Assembly (NCBI RefSeq): GCF_030700285.1
Contig: NZ_JAUYZJ010000035.1
Coordinates: 1-51,052, forward strand
Source of the DNA: Methylobacterium sp. NEAU K
Lineage (GTDB): Bacteria > Pseudomonadota > Alphaproteobacteria > Rhizobiales > Beijerinckiaceae
Direction of reading: 5' to 3'
DNA length: 51,052 nucleotides
Both the position numbers and the translations under genes were made by a program. Below, in pieces: positions 23,904 through 34,483 of the stretch. Under the pieces are notes generated by a model. The model was not told the origin of the DNA. It worked only from the letters and a program-made list of their open reading frames with translations, and made no database searches. Within the stretch, counting starts at the first letter, position 1. Every line of letters starts with the position of its first letter.

Positions 23904-24429
23904 GTTTCCGAAGACGTCGTGCTCCGGTCCAGGCAGCCTGCAGCGGGCCGGTCCGCGGTTGCAATGCCGGAGGCGCAGGTTGCGCGATTCCGCCCGTGTC
24001 GGCCCGGGATCTTCGGAGGTGGGCGCCGAGAATCGTCGGGCGACCCGGGCGGAATGCTCGAGAGCAGATCACGATCGATCGAGGGAAAAAGGAACGCGGA
24101 GCGACCATGGCCGCCCAGAAGCCCCTCCACAGGGACCACGCGAAGCGGAACGCGTAGCCGACTAAGCCAAGGTCGTCTTCCGGTTGTGCTGGATCCGGCA
24201 GGATCGCCTGATGAGCCTGTCGGACCACGCGCGCCGACCGACCGCGACGGATGGGGGCATCGATGGCGCGGCGCTGGAACGGATCGTCCCATCGCTGACA
24301 CGGAATAGGTGACCGGACGCAACGCCGTGGCTATGTTTCGGGCAGGCGTAGATTCGAGGCCTCGCAATATTTGCGATACACCGCGCTCGTCGTCGCGTCT
24401 GGAAGCAAAGCAAGGACTAGCTTAAGTCG
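23904..24429. other. Gene-free stretch before the AraC gene
   Basis: No supported gene. A 16-codon frame at 24108-24158 (MAAQKPLHRDHAKRNA) has a GGAG-like site but no other support. An inverted repeat lies at 24362-24376, and the last 60 bases are AT-richer and likely hold the promoter of the AraC-type regulator. Confidence 0.35.
24362..24376. promoter_or_regulatory. Inverted repeat, candidate operator for the AraC gene
   Basis: TCGCAA-TAT-TTGCGA is a perfect 6-base inverted repeat with a 3-base centre, 54 bases before the AraC ATG. It could be a binding site in the regulator's own promoter. Confidence 0.4.
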
Positions 24430-25482
24430 ATGTCTTCCAGTGAACGAGGGGCCGATGTCTCAGCGCTGGCCGCCGGGGGCGATGTCTCAGGAAACGGGAT
24501 CGCCTGCCTTCGCTTCGAGCCGCCCGGCGATCCGGACGCGCTGGGCCCGGCCTGGCGGGATCACATCGCGCCCGTCTTCGCGGTCAGCTTCCGGCCCGAG
24601 ACCGACCTCACCATCCCGATCGCGATGCGGAGCTACCACCTCGGCGAGTTGATCGTCGGCGACGTGATCGCGCCGGCACACATCCTGGAGCGGTCGGAGG
24701 CGATGATCCGCCAGCAGGGCCTCGACCACATCCTGCTCCAGTTCTATCGGCAGGGGCGGAGCGTCGTCGAGACGGACCACCTCACGGGTCTCGTCACCGA
24801 AGTCCAATGCATCGTATTCGACTTGGCGCAGCCCGTCCGCATCGTCGCCGACGCCGTCGACGCGACGAACGTGCTGATTCCCCGCATCCTGCTGGAGAAG
24901 CAGGGCTGCCGCCCGGATGCCCTGCACGGCCGCGCCTTGGACCACGACGGCGACCCGTTCGGACGCCTCGTGCACAACTTCGTCGCCAACGTCGTCGCGT
25001 GCGGAGACCTCCTGGACCAGCGTGAGGCCCTGTCGGCCGCGTCGGCGATCACGCAGCTCTGCGCGAGCTGGCTGCGCGGGCAGGCGGACGGACGCCCCTC
25101 CCAGCACCAGGATGTCCGGATCCGGATCCGCCGGTTCATCGAGGCGGAACTCGGCAACCCGAAGCTCACGCCCGCGCTGATCGCCGCGCGGCTCGGCCTG
25201 TCGCGCTCGACCCTCTACCGGGTGTTCGCCCCGAACGGCATCGGCGCCTATATCCGCGACCGCCGCCTGATGTCCGCGATGCGCATGCTCATCCGGGACG
25301 AGGTGCGGAGGGCGCGCGTCTCTCGGATCGCCTACGCGGTCGGCTTCTCGGACGAGCGGACCTTCCGGCGTGCCTTCAAGCGCCGGTTCGGCTTCATGCC
25401 CAGCGACGCCTCCGTTCATATCAGCTCGAACCGGGACCGCGAGTCCAGGTCGGTCCTGCAGAACTGGATCGAGAGCCTCTGA
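24430..25482 (+). CDS. AraC-family transcription regulator
   Basis: A 350-residue regulator. The C-terminal 100 residues form the double-HTH AraC domain: IRRFIEAELGNPKLTPALIA, RLGLSRSTLYRVFAPNGIGA, YIRDRRLMSAMRML, RVSRIAYAVGFSDERTFRRA and FKRRFGFMPSDA. The N-terminal 200 residues (PAWRDHIAPVFAVSFRP, IAMRSYHLGELIVGDVIAPA) match the AraC-binding-like sensor domain that precedes many such regulators and probably binds a small molecule. No obvious target operon adjoins it. The inverted repeat at 24362-24376 may be its autoregulatory site. No signs of damage. Confidence 0.87.
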   Translation: MSSSERGADVSALAAGGDVSGNGIACLRFEPPGDPDALGPAWRDHIAPVFAVSFRPETDLTIPIAMRSYHLGELIVGDVIAPAHILERSEAMIRQQGLDHILLQFYRQGRSVVETDHLTGLVTEVQCIVFDLAQPVRIVADAVDATNVLIPRILLEKQGCRPDALHGRALDHDGDPFGRLVHNFVANVVACGDLLDQREALSAASAITQLCASWLRGQADGRPSQHQDVRIRIRRFIEAELGNPKLTPALIAARLGLSRSTLYRVFAPNGIGAYIRDRRLMSAMRMLIRDEVRRARVSRIAYAVGFSDERTFRRAFKRRFGFMPSDASVHISSNRDRESRSVLQNWIESL

Positions 25483-25826
25483 CCCGCCGTCCGCGGCCGC
25501 CCCGGCCAAGCCGGGGGCCTTCCCCCCGCTCCGATCCTCCCGGCAGTCCCGCGTCGGAGCGCGCAGATCGTCATGCCGACTTACCGGGGGGCGGGGGCCT
25601 CAAGGCCCAGGGCAACGGTATCGGTCTCATCGCCACGGGGGCCGGACGGCACGCCTCCACCCGGGAACCGGCCGGGACTCCCGGGGCGGCGACCGCCTCC
25701 CGATCGGTTCCCCGGCCGAGGTCCCGGTCCGATCGGCAGCCTGTTTCGAGCATGCGCGAACCGGCTCCCCCCGCGAGACGCCGGCGCCCTTCCGACGCGG
25801 GCGAAAGCCTCGGCGGGGGGCCAGGC
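25483..25826. other. Gene-free stretch
   Basis: No frame on either strand here has protein-like character. No terminator with a T-run was identified. Confidence 0.3.
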
Positions 25827-26087
25827 CTATCGCGTGGCGCACCTCATGACCGGGGGCGACGTCGCGCAGCTAAGATAACATTCCTGCTTCTCGAAGCAGA
25901 ACCACGACAGGGACCCGCTCTTGAGACAGGCGCCCCCACAATGACGGAAAACCCCGTAGAGAGGACGCACGTAGACCGCGCCGGTCAGGGCCGGGCTCTG
26001 CGGCACGCCATGGGCGGCCTCGTAGGGTTGCGCGGCCGCAGCGAAGGCCCAAACGGTCAGGATCAGTGCAAGCGCCGGAGGTCTCAT
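25827..26087 (-). CDS. Small secreted cysteine-rich protein
   Basis: An 86-residue protein with a clear signal peptide (MRPPALALILTVWAFAAAAQ). Its mature part ends in a compact region with six cysteines: GVFRHCGGACLKSG, LSWFCFEKQECYLSCAT and PPVMRCATR. All six lie within the last 40 residues, an even number that suggests three disulfides in the periplasm or outside the cell. It is transcribed away from the histidine-ladder gene, sharing a 271-base promoter region. The ribosome site before the ATG is weak, so the start is less certain. No family recognised. Confidence 0.5.
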   Translation of the reverse strand: MRPPALALILTVWAFAAAAQPYEAAHGVPQSPALTGAVYVRPLYGVFRHCGGACLKSGSLSWFCFEKQECYLSCATSPPVMRCATR

Positions 26088-26358
26088 CGATCAAACGCCG
26101 CACAGAATAGCTCAGGGAACCACAAAGAGAGGCCCTGTCCGCGGTGTCGATTAAATTATGTTTCATGATGAAAGCATTGAGCATATCCCCGGCGTTTCGG
26201 TTGCCGGAGATTTAATTTTACATCGTCGATTCCATTTGCCGCAGACCGGACGGGAACGAAACTTTGGAACGCTTCGGCGGCGGCCGGTGTTTCCGCCCGC
26301 GCACGACGCCGGCCGCCCCAGGCTTCAAGCCGTGCGCTGTTCCTGGAAGGAGCCGTAA
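26088..26358. promoter_or_regulatory. Divergent promoter region between Cys-rich and His-rich genes
   Basis: AT-rich at 26145-26225 (gattaaattatgtttcatg, gagatttaattttacatc). A loose EcfG-like stress promoter, GGAAC (26266-26270), 17 bases, TGTT (26288-26291), faces the histidine-rich gene, with one mismatch to the usual CGTT. It is a weak call. Confidence 0.35.
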
Positions 26359-26733
26359 ATGGACAAAACAGTCGCTGGCCTGATCGGGGCCGTCACCCTC
26401 CTGGCGGTCGCCGATCCGGCCCAGGCCGCCATGCCGGCGCCAGCCGGCCTGGACACCGTGATGCAGGTCGCGTCCTACGCGGATCTCCTCAAGCCGATCC
26501 CGAACGCAGCAGCGCTGCTCAAGACGTCGGAGGAAGCCGAGGCGCGGGCGGAACTGCTGCCGACGGCCGCCGAAGGCGATGCGACGGTTCAGCAGGCGCA
26601 GTACTACCATCACCACCACCACCATCACCACGGCTACTTCCGGCGGTTTCATCACCACCACCATCATCACGGCTACTTCCGGCGGTTCCACCATCACCAC
26701 CACCACGGCTACTTCCGCCGCGACGGCTTCTGA
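26359..26733 (+). CDS. Secreted histidine-ladder protein
   Basis: A 124-residue protein with a signal peptide (MDKTVAGLIGAVTLLAVADP, cut after AQA). A short helical middle part (YADLLKPIPNAAALLKTSEE, then ARAELLPTAA) is followed by three tandem units at residues 83-124. Each unit is a run of His followed by GYFRR: 8 His, then 7, then 6. Such tails bind nickel, zinc, copper or cobalt, so a periplasmic metal buffer is a reasonable inference, and similar tails occur in Methylobacterium secreted proteins. The ribosome site is GGAAGGAGCC just upstream of the ATG. A bidirectional terminator follows at 26757-26785. Confidence 0.75.
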   Translation: MDKTVAGLIGAVTLLAVADPAQAAMPAPAGLDTVMQVASYADLLKPIPNAAALLKTSEEAEARAELLPTAAEGDATVQQAQYYHHHHHHHHGYFRRFHHHHHHHGYFRRFHHHHHHGYFRRDGF

Positions 26734-26756
26734 AGGCTGCCGGAGCCCTGCGGACC

Positions 26757-26785
26757 GAGAGGAAGGTCGGATCGACCTTCCTCTC
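26757..26785. terminator. Bidirectional terminator between convergent genes
   Basis: A perfect 13-base stem (GAGAGGAAGGTCG / CGACCTTCCTCTC) with a 3-base loop GAT lies between the His-rich gene (plus) and the minus-strand gene at 26810. There is no T-run on either side, but position and stem favour termination for both. Confidence 0.65.
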
Positions 26786-26809
26786 CCCCATCGGCCATGC
26801 CGCCGGCCG

Positions 26810-27523
26810 TTAGCCTGCGGTCTTGGCGGCTCCGAGGATGCGCCGGTAGGTGCCGTCGAAGACCGTGTTGGTGGCCGAGGTCCACTGTGAATCCGCCGAG
26901 AGCGTGGCCCGGCTCGCGAAGATGCGCCGGGCCTGCAACTCACGCTCGGCGGCCTCGTCGTCGGACATCGGCACGAGTTCGTACTGAGCTTCGTCCGGCA
27001 CGAGGGTGATCTGCATGAACGGCTCGCCGGGCCGGAACACGTGGGTCCGCCCCTCTTCGGGCGCCTTGAAGACCATGAAGTACATCATCGGCCACCAGTG
27101 CCGCAGCAAGGCTGGCACCGCGACCGGTACGGTCCCGGTCCGGTCGGTGTAGAAGCGCGGATGCGTCTCGGTCTTGATCGCCCAGCCGGCCTCCACCTTC
27201 AGGTCGATCAGGATCTGATAGGTGTAGTAGGCATCCCCGAAGGTCCGGAACGGCGGCCATTGCAGACCGGGCTCCGGCGGCGCACCGAAATCGCCCTCGA
27301 AGACGAGCGCACCGTCGCGCGTGCTGACGTGCAACTCGTTCGCGTAGGGATAGAACAGCTCGATCCCCGCCTTGGCCGCCTCCGAGAAAGGGATGCAGTG
27401 CCAGGCGTATTCCTGCGAGCCGTCCGCCCGCGGCTCGGGCTGGCCCGCCCAGCCGGGGATCTCGAGGCGGGTGCGCCGCGGGCGCAGGCCCGGCTCGCTC
27501 AATCTGAACTTGACGTATTGCAT
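26810..27523 (-). CDS. Conserved protein of unknown function, 237 aa
   Basis: A soluble protein beginning MQYVKFRLSEPGLRPRRTRL. It is rich in aromatic residues: EYAWHCIPFSEAAKAGIELF, YPYANELHVSTRDGALVFEG, FGDAYYTYQILIDLKVEAGW, PALLRHWWPMMYFMVFKAP, then EGRTHVFRPGEPFMQITLVP and YELVPMSDDEAAERELQARR. The layout resembles the DUF6065 proteins, which have no known function; this family assignment is from memory and uncertain. The start at 27523 has GGAGGGG 6 bases upstream. The gene converges on the His-rich gene with a terminator between. Confidence 0.65.
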   Translation of the reverse strand: MQYVKFRLSEPGLRPRRTRLEIPGWAGQPEPRADGSQEYAWHCIPFSEAAKAGIELFYPYANELHVSTRDGALVFEGDFGAPPEPGLQWPPFRTFGDAYYTYQILIDLKVEAGWAIKTETHPRFYTDRTGTVPVAVPALLRHWWPMMYFMVFKAPEEGRTHVFRPGEPFMQITLVPDEAQYELVPMSDDEAAERELQARRIFASRATLSADSQWTSATNTVFDGTYRRILGAAKTAG

Positions 27524-27575
27524 GTGCGCCCCTCCGGGTCCTCGACCGCAGTAACTCGCTCGGCTCCGAGACCGT

Positions 27576-27728
27576 TCAGCGAATCGACCGCTCAAGAGCT
27601 GGGTCTGTCGCAGGTCCGATGCCCTGCGATAAACGGTTGATGGCGGAGCAGTCGACCGTGAGGGCGCGCTCCAGCGGCATCGTCTCGATGTCGCGATAGC
27701 GCAGGGCGTCCCGGAGGTGCCCGGACAT
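27576..27728 (-). CDS. Possible small ORF or gene fragment (50 aa)
   Basis: The minus-strand frame from ATG 27728 to TGA 27576 reads MSGHLRDALRYRDIETMPLE and then RALTVDCSAINRLSQ. The upstream in-frame sequence (VESLRLRAASDRHLEAGLIV) also looks protein-like but has no start codon before a stop. It may be a small gene or the 3' part of a broken one. No family recognised and no clear ribosome site. Confidence 0.3.
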   Translation of the reverse strand: MSGHLRDALRYRDIETMPLERALTVDCSAINRLSQGIGPATDPALERSIR

Positions 27729-28120
27729 GGCCTGGACGATGAGGCCGGCCTCGAGGTGCCGGTCTGAAGCCGCCCGGAGCCTGAGCGATTCAACGAAGGG
27801 CGGGGGCGCCGGGGATCATGGGCCGGCTCCGGAGCGGAGTGGCACGCGCGGCGGCTCTGGCGCTCGATCCGTGAGCGTCGGGCATTCGCGCCCGCGACCG
27901 GCCCTCGCTGAGCGCCACTCGCGGTCGCGGCTGTGATTGTGGCCCTCCACCGACGTGGACGATCTTTTCGAATGATCCCATGTCAAGGCATGGCGCAATG
28001 CAGCATTCGCATCTCGCACCGCCAACAAGGCGAGACGTGGCGTTTGCGCTCACCGGCGAAGTTTGGCAACTAAGATCAGTTCTGGGAAGGAATGCCCCGA
28101 ATCCGAGCGCCACGTCCCAT

Positions 28121-28138
28121 GACCGTCGTCCGACGGTC
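28121..28138. promoter_or_regulatory. Inverted repeat upstream of hppA
   Basis: GACCGTCG-TC-CGACGGTC, a perfect 8-base inverted repeat, lies 53 bases before the hppA ATG. It could be an operator or a hairpin in the 5' leader. Confidence 0.4.
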
Positions 28139-28191
28139 AAGCTCGACAATCACAAGCCCCCGCCAGGCACGATAAAAACAAGGACGGTAGA

Positions 28192-30336
<2,145 letters not shown>

Positions 30337-30361
30337 GCGTTCTCGAACGCTGATGTACCCC

Positions 30362-30393
30362 GAGGGCCGGGTTCCAGGCGGAACCCGGCCCTC
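30362..30393 (+). terminator. Terminator hairpin after hppA
   Basis: A perfect 13-base stem (GAGGGCCGGGTTC / GAACCCGGCCCTC) with a 6-base loop begins 26 bases after the hppA stop. There is no T-run, as is common in high-G+C genomes. Confidence 0.65.
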
Positions 30394-30562
30394 TGCGGGC
30401 GCGGCATCGGCCGGTGCGCAGCATGTCCGCCTCCGCGCCGTGTGCGCCCGCGCACGGACCGGCCCCCATGGTTACGCTGCACCTTGGCATCACCGCGCCG
30501 CAGCGCCACCTCGGCGCCAGCGCAAACCGGACGCGGCCCCGCCGCGCCAGCACGAGGTATCC

Positions 30563-31654
30563 ATGCCGTCCCTGCTCGACCCGATCCGCATCGGCGCCAT
30601 CGAGGCGAAGAACCGGATCTTCATGGCCCCGCTCACCCGCGGCCGCGCCAGCCGCGAACACGTGCCGACCCCGATCATGGCGGAGTACTACGCGCAGCGC
30701 GCCGGCGCCGGTCTCATCCTCAGCGAGGCCACCGGCATCTCCCAGGAGGGGCTCGGCTGGCCCTACGCCCCGGGCATCTGGTCCGACAGCCAAGTCGACG
30801 CGTGGCGCCCGGTCGTGAAGGCCGTCCACGACAAGGGCGGCAAAATCGTCTGCCAGATCTGGCACATGGGCAGGCTGGTCCACCCCGACTTCCTGAGCGG
30901 TGAGCCGCCGGTCTCGGCCTCGGCCACCACGGCGCCCGATCAGGCGCACACCTATTCGGGCAAGCAGCCCTACGCGGAGGCGCGTCCGCTGGAGGTCGCG
31001 GAGATTCCGCGCCTGCTCGCTGATTACGAGCGCGCCACCGCCAACGCGCTGGCCGCCGGCTTCGACGGGGTGCAGATCCATGCGGCGAACGGATACCTGA
31101 TCGACGAGTTCCTGCGCGACGGCACCAACCACCGCACCGACCCATATGGCGGCTCCATCGAGAACCGCGTGCGGCTGCTGCGCGAGGTGACCGACGCGGT
31201 GGCCGGCGTCGCCGGGCCCGAGCGCACCGGCGTGCGTCTCTCGCCGAACGGCGCGATCCAGGGCTGCAACGATTCGAACCCCGAGCCCTTGTTCGTCGCC
31301 GCCGCGCGGGCGCTCGCCGATTGCGGCATCGCCTTCCTGGAGATGCGCGAGCCGGGGCCGAACGGGACCTTCGGCAAGGCCGATCACCCGCCGATCGCCC
31401 CGGCGATGCGCCGCGTGTTCCGCAACCCGATGATCCTCAACGCGGATTATGACGGGATCAGCGGCCAGAAGGTCCTCGATGCCGGCGAGGCCGACGCGAT
31501 CGCGTTCGGCCGGACCTTCATCGCGAATCCGGACCTGCCCGAACGGATCGCCAAGGGCGCGCCGCTCAACAAGGACGAGGCCGCGACCTGGTACAGCCAG
31601 GGCCCGGAAGGCTACATCGACTATCCGACCTTCGGCGAGGCCCGCGCCGCGTAG
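30563..31654 (+). CDS. Old Yellow Enzyme family alkene reductase
   Basis: A 363-residue FMN enzyme of the NemA/OYE group. It has IRIGAIEAKNRIFMAPLTRG at the start, then ILSEATGISQEGLGWPYAPG, CQIWHMGRLVHPDFLSG and IHAANGYLIDEFLRDGTN (His-x-x-Asn substrate pair). TDPYGGSIENRVRLLREV, NADYDGISGQKVLDAG and IAFGRTFIANPDLPERIAKG form the FMN phosphate site and C-terminus. It reduces activated C=C bonds, such as in enones, maleimides or nitro compounds, with NAD(P)H. ATG 30563 has GAGG upstream; an upstream in-frame start is less likely. It probably stands alone, with a repeat region following. Confidence 0.93.
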   Translation: MPSLLDPIRIGAIEAKNRIFMAPLTRGRASREHVPTPIMAEYYAQRAGAGLILSEATGISQEGLGWPYAPGIWSDSQVDAWRPVVKAVHDKGGKIVCQIWHMGRLVHPDFLSGEPPVSASATTAPDQAHTYSGKQPYAEARPLEVAEIPRLLADYERATANALAAGFDGVQIHAANGYLIDEFLRDGTNHRTDPYGGSIENRVRLLREVTDAVAGVAGPERTGVRLSPNGAIQGCNDSNPEPLFVAAARALADCGIAFLEMREPGPNGTFGKADHPPIAPAMRRVFRNPMILNADYDGISGQKVLDAGEADAIAFGRTFIANPDLPERIAKGAPLNKDEAATWYSQGPEGYIDYPTFGEARAA

Positions 31655-31756
31655 AGCAGGACGCGAACAAGGTGGGATCCGGTTTTTCGAAACCATCCCG
31701 CGATGACGAGGATCTCTAGCCTGCTGCCGGTTTCGTGAAAGGGCAGCAGGCTCAAG
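31655..31756. repeat. Rhizobiales-type intergenic repeat, family B, copy 1
   Basis: AGAGCAGGACGCGAACAAGG, then GATCCGGTTTTTCGAAACCATC, then CTAGCCTGCTGCCGGTTTCG resembles the well-known AGAGCATGATCCGAAAAGTG-type palindromic repeats of Rhizobiales. A second copy is at 42966-43076; the shared core is CCGGTTTNTCGAAACCATC. Part of it can form a hairpin. Confidence 0.55.
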
Positions 31757-31848
31757 GAGCCGGAGGTCCGAAAGCACGATTGTGCGTGCCTTTGTGCGTG
31801 GCCGTGCCTATGCAGGCGGGGTTCCCGCGCCTATCTGAGCGCGAGACC

Positions 31849-33762
31849 ATGGATGTGCCGGCATCAAACGCGCTCGCGGCTTCCGAATCGACCGAGGCGC
31901 GCTGGAGCACCGCGGATCGGATCGCGGAACTGCACGATCTCGCGATCCTCGATAGCGAGCCCGAGCCGCTCTACGACGACCTCGTACGGATCGCCGCCCA
32001 TGTCTGCCGCGCGCCGGTCGCCCTCGTCAGCTTGGTTGATGCCGAGCGCCAGTGGTTCAAGTCGGAAGTCGGGCTCGGCAAACGCGAATTGCCGATCAAC
32101 TGCTCGGTCTGCGCCCACACGATCGAGGCCGGCGACCTGCTCGTGATCCCCGACCTCGTGGATGATCCCCGGACCGTGGCGAATCCGCTGGTTTCTGGCC
32201 CGCCGGGTTTCCGCTTCTACGCCGGGGCGGTGATCCGGGGGGGCCAGGGCATCCCCCTCGGAGCCCTCTGCGTCCTCGACCGGACGCCGCGGCCGGCCGG
32301 TCTCGATGCGGACCAGACCGCCACGTTGACGGCCCTGGCGCGTCAGATCTCGACCCTGCTGGAGCACCGGCGGGCCCGCGTCCAAGTGGCGGCCCGCGAG
32401 GCGGAGCTCGCCGCGAGCGAGCGCCGCTTCCGGGTGATGACCGCGGCGATGCCCCAGATGGTCTGGACCACCCTGCCGGACGGGTTCCACGACTACTACA
32501 ACGACCGCTGGTACGAGTTCACCGGCATGCCCTACGGCTCCACCGATGGCGAGGGCTGGAACGGGGTGTTTCATCCCGAGGACCAGGAGCGCGCCTGGGC
32601 CCGCTGGCGTCACTCGCTAGCCACCGGAGAGCCCTACGAGATCGAGTATCGCCTGCGCCATCACGACGGCGCCTACCGCTGGACGCTGGGCCGCGCCATG
32701 CCGATCCGCGATGCGGCGGGGCGGATCGAGCGCTGGTTCGGGACCTGCACCGATATCGACGATCTGAAGCGGGCCGAGGCCGAGGCCCGCAAGCTCGCCG
32801 CCATCGTCGAGACCTCCAAGGATTTCATCGGCCTCGCGACCCTGGACGGACAGATCACCCACCTCAACGAGGCGGCCCTGACGCTCGTCGGGCTGCCCGA
32901 CCTCGCCGCCGCGCGTCGGCACCGGATGCCCGATTTCTTCACGGACGACAGCCGCCGGGTGCTGGCCAAGACCGTGATGCCGGCGGTGCGGCGGGATGGC
33001 TACTGGGAGGGGGAGCTGGCCTTCCGGCACTTCGGCACGGGCGAGCCGGTGGCGGTCCTGTACAACATCTTCCCGGTGCGCGACCCGCGTGGGGCCGAGA
33101 TCGGCTACGCGACCGTCACCCGAGACCTGCGCGAGGCCAAGCGCGCCGAGGAGGCCCGCGACCTGCTGATCCGCGAGCTGTCCCACCGGATCAAGAACAT
33201 CTTCGCCGTGGTGGGTGGCCTCGCCGCCCTGACGGCGCGGAGCGACCCGGCGGCCAAGCCGTTCGCCGCGGCCTTCCGGGATCGGCTCGGCGCCCTGGCC
33301 CGGGCCCACGAATACGTCCGTCCTCATTCCCCCGAGAGCGCGCCCGCGATGGCCGGCCAGACGGTCCTCGGGCTGATGCGCCTGATCATGGCGGCCTACG
33401 AAGTGGGCGGCCGGGCCCGCGTGGCGATCTCCGGGGACGATGCCGAGATCGGCGAGCGCACGGCGACCGCGCTCGCGCTGATCATGCACGAGCAGGCCAC
33501 CAACGCGATGAAGTATGGCGGCCTCTCGACGAAGGAGGGCGGCGTGTCCCTGAGCGGTCTCCGCGAGGACGGGCGCTACACGCTCACCTGGGCGGAGGCC
33601 GGCGGTCCGCCGGTCACCGCGAAACCCTCCCGGAAGGGGTTCGGGACGGTGCTGGCCGAGCGCAGCGTCGCCGGTCAGCTCGACGGCGTGCTGGAGCACG
33701 ATTGGGCTCCCGGCGGCCTCCTGATGCGGCTCAGCGTGCCCATCGAGAACCTGCGCCACTGA
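31849..33762 (+). CDS. GAF-PAS-PAS-HWE-type sensor histidine kinase
   Basis: A 637-residue soluble sensor kinase. Residues 25-175 form a GAF domain (DLAILDSEPEPLYDDLVRIA, LPINCSVCAHTIEAGDLLVI, GIPLGALCVLDRTPRP). Residues 190-310 and 315-435 are two PAS/PAC units (FRVMTAAMPQMVWTTLPDGF; SKDFIGLATLDGQITHLNEA). The kinase core starts ELSHRIKNIFAVVGGLAALT with phospho-acceptor His446, followed by the N-box MHEQATNAMKYGGLS and a C-terminal ATP-binding lid (RKGFGTVLAERSVAGQLDGV). This is the HWE/HisKA_2 class typical of alphaproteobacteria. ATG 31849 is chosen. No membrane segments, so it senses a cytoplasmic cue. The HAD gene begins one base after its stop; no response regulator is adjacent. Confidence 0.92.
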   Translation: MDVPASNALAASESTEARWSTADRIAELHDLAILDSEPEPLYDDLVRIAAHVCRAPVALVSLVDAERQWFKSEVGLGKRELPINCSVCAHTIEAGDLLVIPDLVDDPRTVANPLVSGPPGFRFYAGAVIRGGQGIPLGALCVLDRTPRPAGLDADQTATLTALARQISTLLEHRRARVQVAAREAELAASERRFRVMTAAMPQMVWTTLPDGFHDYYNDRWYEFTGMPYGSTDGEGWNGVFHPEDQERAWARWRHSLATGEPYEIEYRLRHHDGAYRWTLGRAMPIRDAAGRIERWFGTCTDIDDLKRAEAEARKLAAIVETSKDFIGLATLDGQITHLNEAALTLVGLPDLAAARRHRMPDFFTDDSRRVLAKTVMPAVRRDGYWEGELAFRHFGTGEPVAVLYNIFPVRDPRGAEIGYATVTRDLREAKRAEEARDLLIRELSHRIKNIFAVVGGLAALTARSDPAAKPFAAAFRDRLGALARAHEYVRPHSPESAPAMAGQTVLGLMRLIMAAYEVGGRARVAISGDDAEIGERTATALALIMHEQATNAMKYGGLSTKEGGVSLSGLREDGRYTLTWAEAGGPPVTAKPSRKGFGTVLAERSVAGQLDGVLEHDWAPGGLLMRLSVPIENLRH

Positions 33763-33763
33763 G

Positions 33764-34483
33764 ATGGGCCGGCGACCGGATGATCTCGGGCCACGCCTCG
33801 TCGTGCTCGACTTCGACGGCACGCTGGCAGACAGCTTCGCTTGGTTCTGCTCGGTCCTGAATGGGGTCGCCGACCGCTATCGATTCCGCCGGGTCGAGGC
33901 GCACGAGGTCGATGCCCTGCGGTTGCAGGGGGCGCGCGCCATCGTGGCGCATCTGGGCATCCCGCGCTGGAAGCTGCCGTTCATCGCCCGCCACATGCAC
34001 AGGCTTGCGGCCCGCGATGCGGCGCAGATCACGCTGTTTCCCGGCGTGCCGGCCATGCTGGCCGAGATCGCGGCCGCAGGCGTGCCGCTGGCGATCCTGT
34101 CGTCGAATCGCGCCGACACCGTCCGCCGCGTGCTCGGGCCGGAGAATGTCGGCCTCATCGCGGCCTATGCCTGCGGCGCTTCGATCTTCGGCAAGGCCCG
34201 GCGGCTGCGGAGGCTGCTGGCGCGCACGGGAATCCCCCCGGAACGGGCGCTGTGCATCGGGGACGAGGTCCGCGACCTGGAGGCCGCCCACGCGATAGGC
34301 TGTCCGTTCGGAGCCGTGGCCTGGGGCTACACCGACATACGCGCTCTGGCGGCGCTCGGTCCCGAGCACCTGTTCGTCGAGCCGGGGGAGATCGCCCGCC
34401 TGGCGGCGGGCGCCGCGGATTACATGCCGCGATTCGCGCCCGGGACGATGCTGGCGCCATTGCCGGAGCCGAACGGCTCGTAG
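33764..34483 (+). CDS. HAD-superfamily phosphatase (Gph-like)
   Basis: A 239-residue haloacid-dehalogenase hydrolase. Motif I is VVLDFDGTLADSFAWF (nucleophile Asp16, acid Asp18), motif II VPLAILSSNRADTVRRVLG, motif III Lys in FGKARRLRRLL, and motif IV CIGDEVRDLEAAHAIG. The helical cap inserted after motif I makes it like phosphoglycolate phosphatase/Gph, though the substrate is unknown. It starts one base after the stop of the HWE kinase, so it is in the same operon; a kinase-linked phosphatase role is inference. Its last 64 bases overlap the convergent bamE gene. Confidence 0.88.
   Translation: MGRRPDDLGPRLVVLDFDGTLADSFAWFCSVLNGVADRYRFRRVEAHEVDALRLQGARAIVAHLGIPRWKLPFIARHMHRLAARDAAQITLFPGVPAMLAEIAAAGVPLAILSSNRADTVRRVLGPENVGLIAAYACGASIFGKARRLRRLLARTGIPPERALCIGDEVRDLEAAHAIGCPFGAVAWGYTDIRALAALGPEHLFVEPGEIARLAAGAADYMPRFAPGTMLAPLPEPNGS

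Larger units (their letters stand above)
27524..28191. other. Long intergenic region before hppA
   Basis: About 670 bases. Its first part holds a small minus-strand frame (27576-27728). The rest shows no gene. The last 200 bases are AT-richer and likely contain the hppA promoter, with TTGGCA near 28063 as a possible -35 element. Confidence 0.35.

Noticed and set aside
24108..24158. 16-codon frame MAAQKPLHRDHAKRNA with an upstream GGAG.
   Set aside because: Too short, with no context or conservation information to support it.
26266..26291. EcfG-type stress promoter before the His-rich gene.
   Set aside because: The -10 is TGTT instead of CGTT; kept only as a weak note in the promoter entry.
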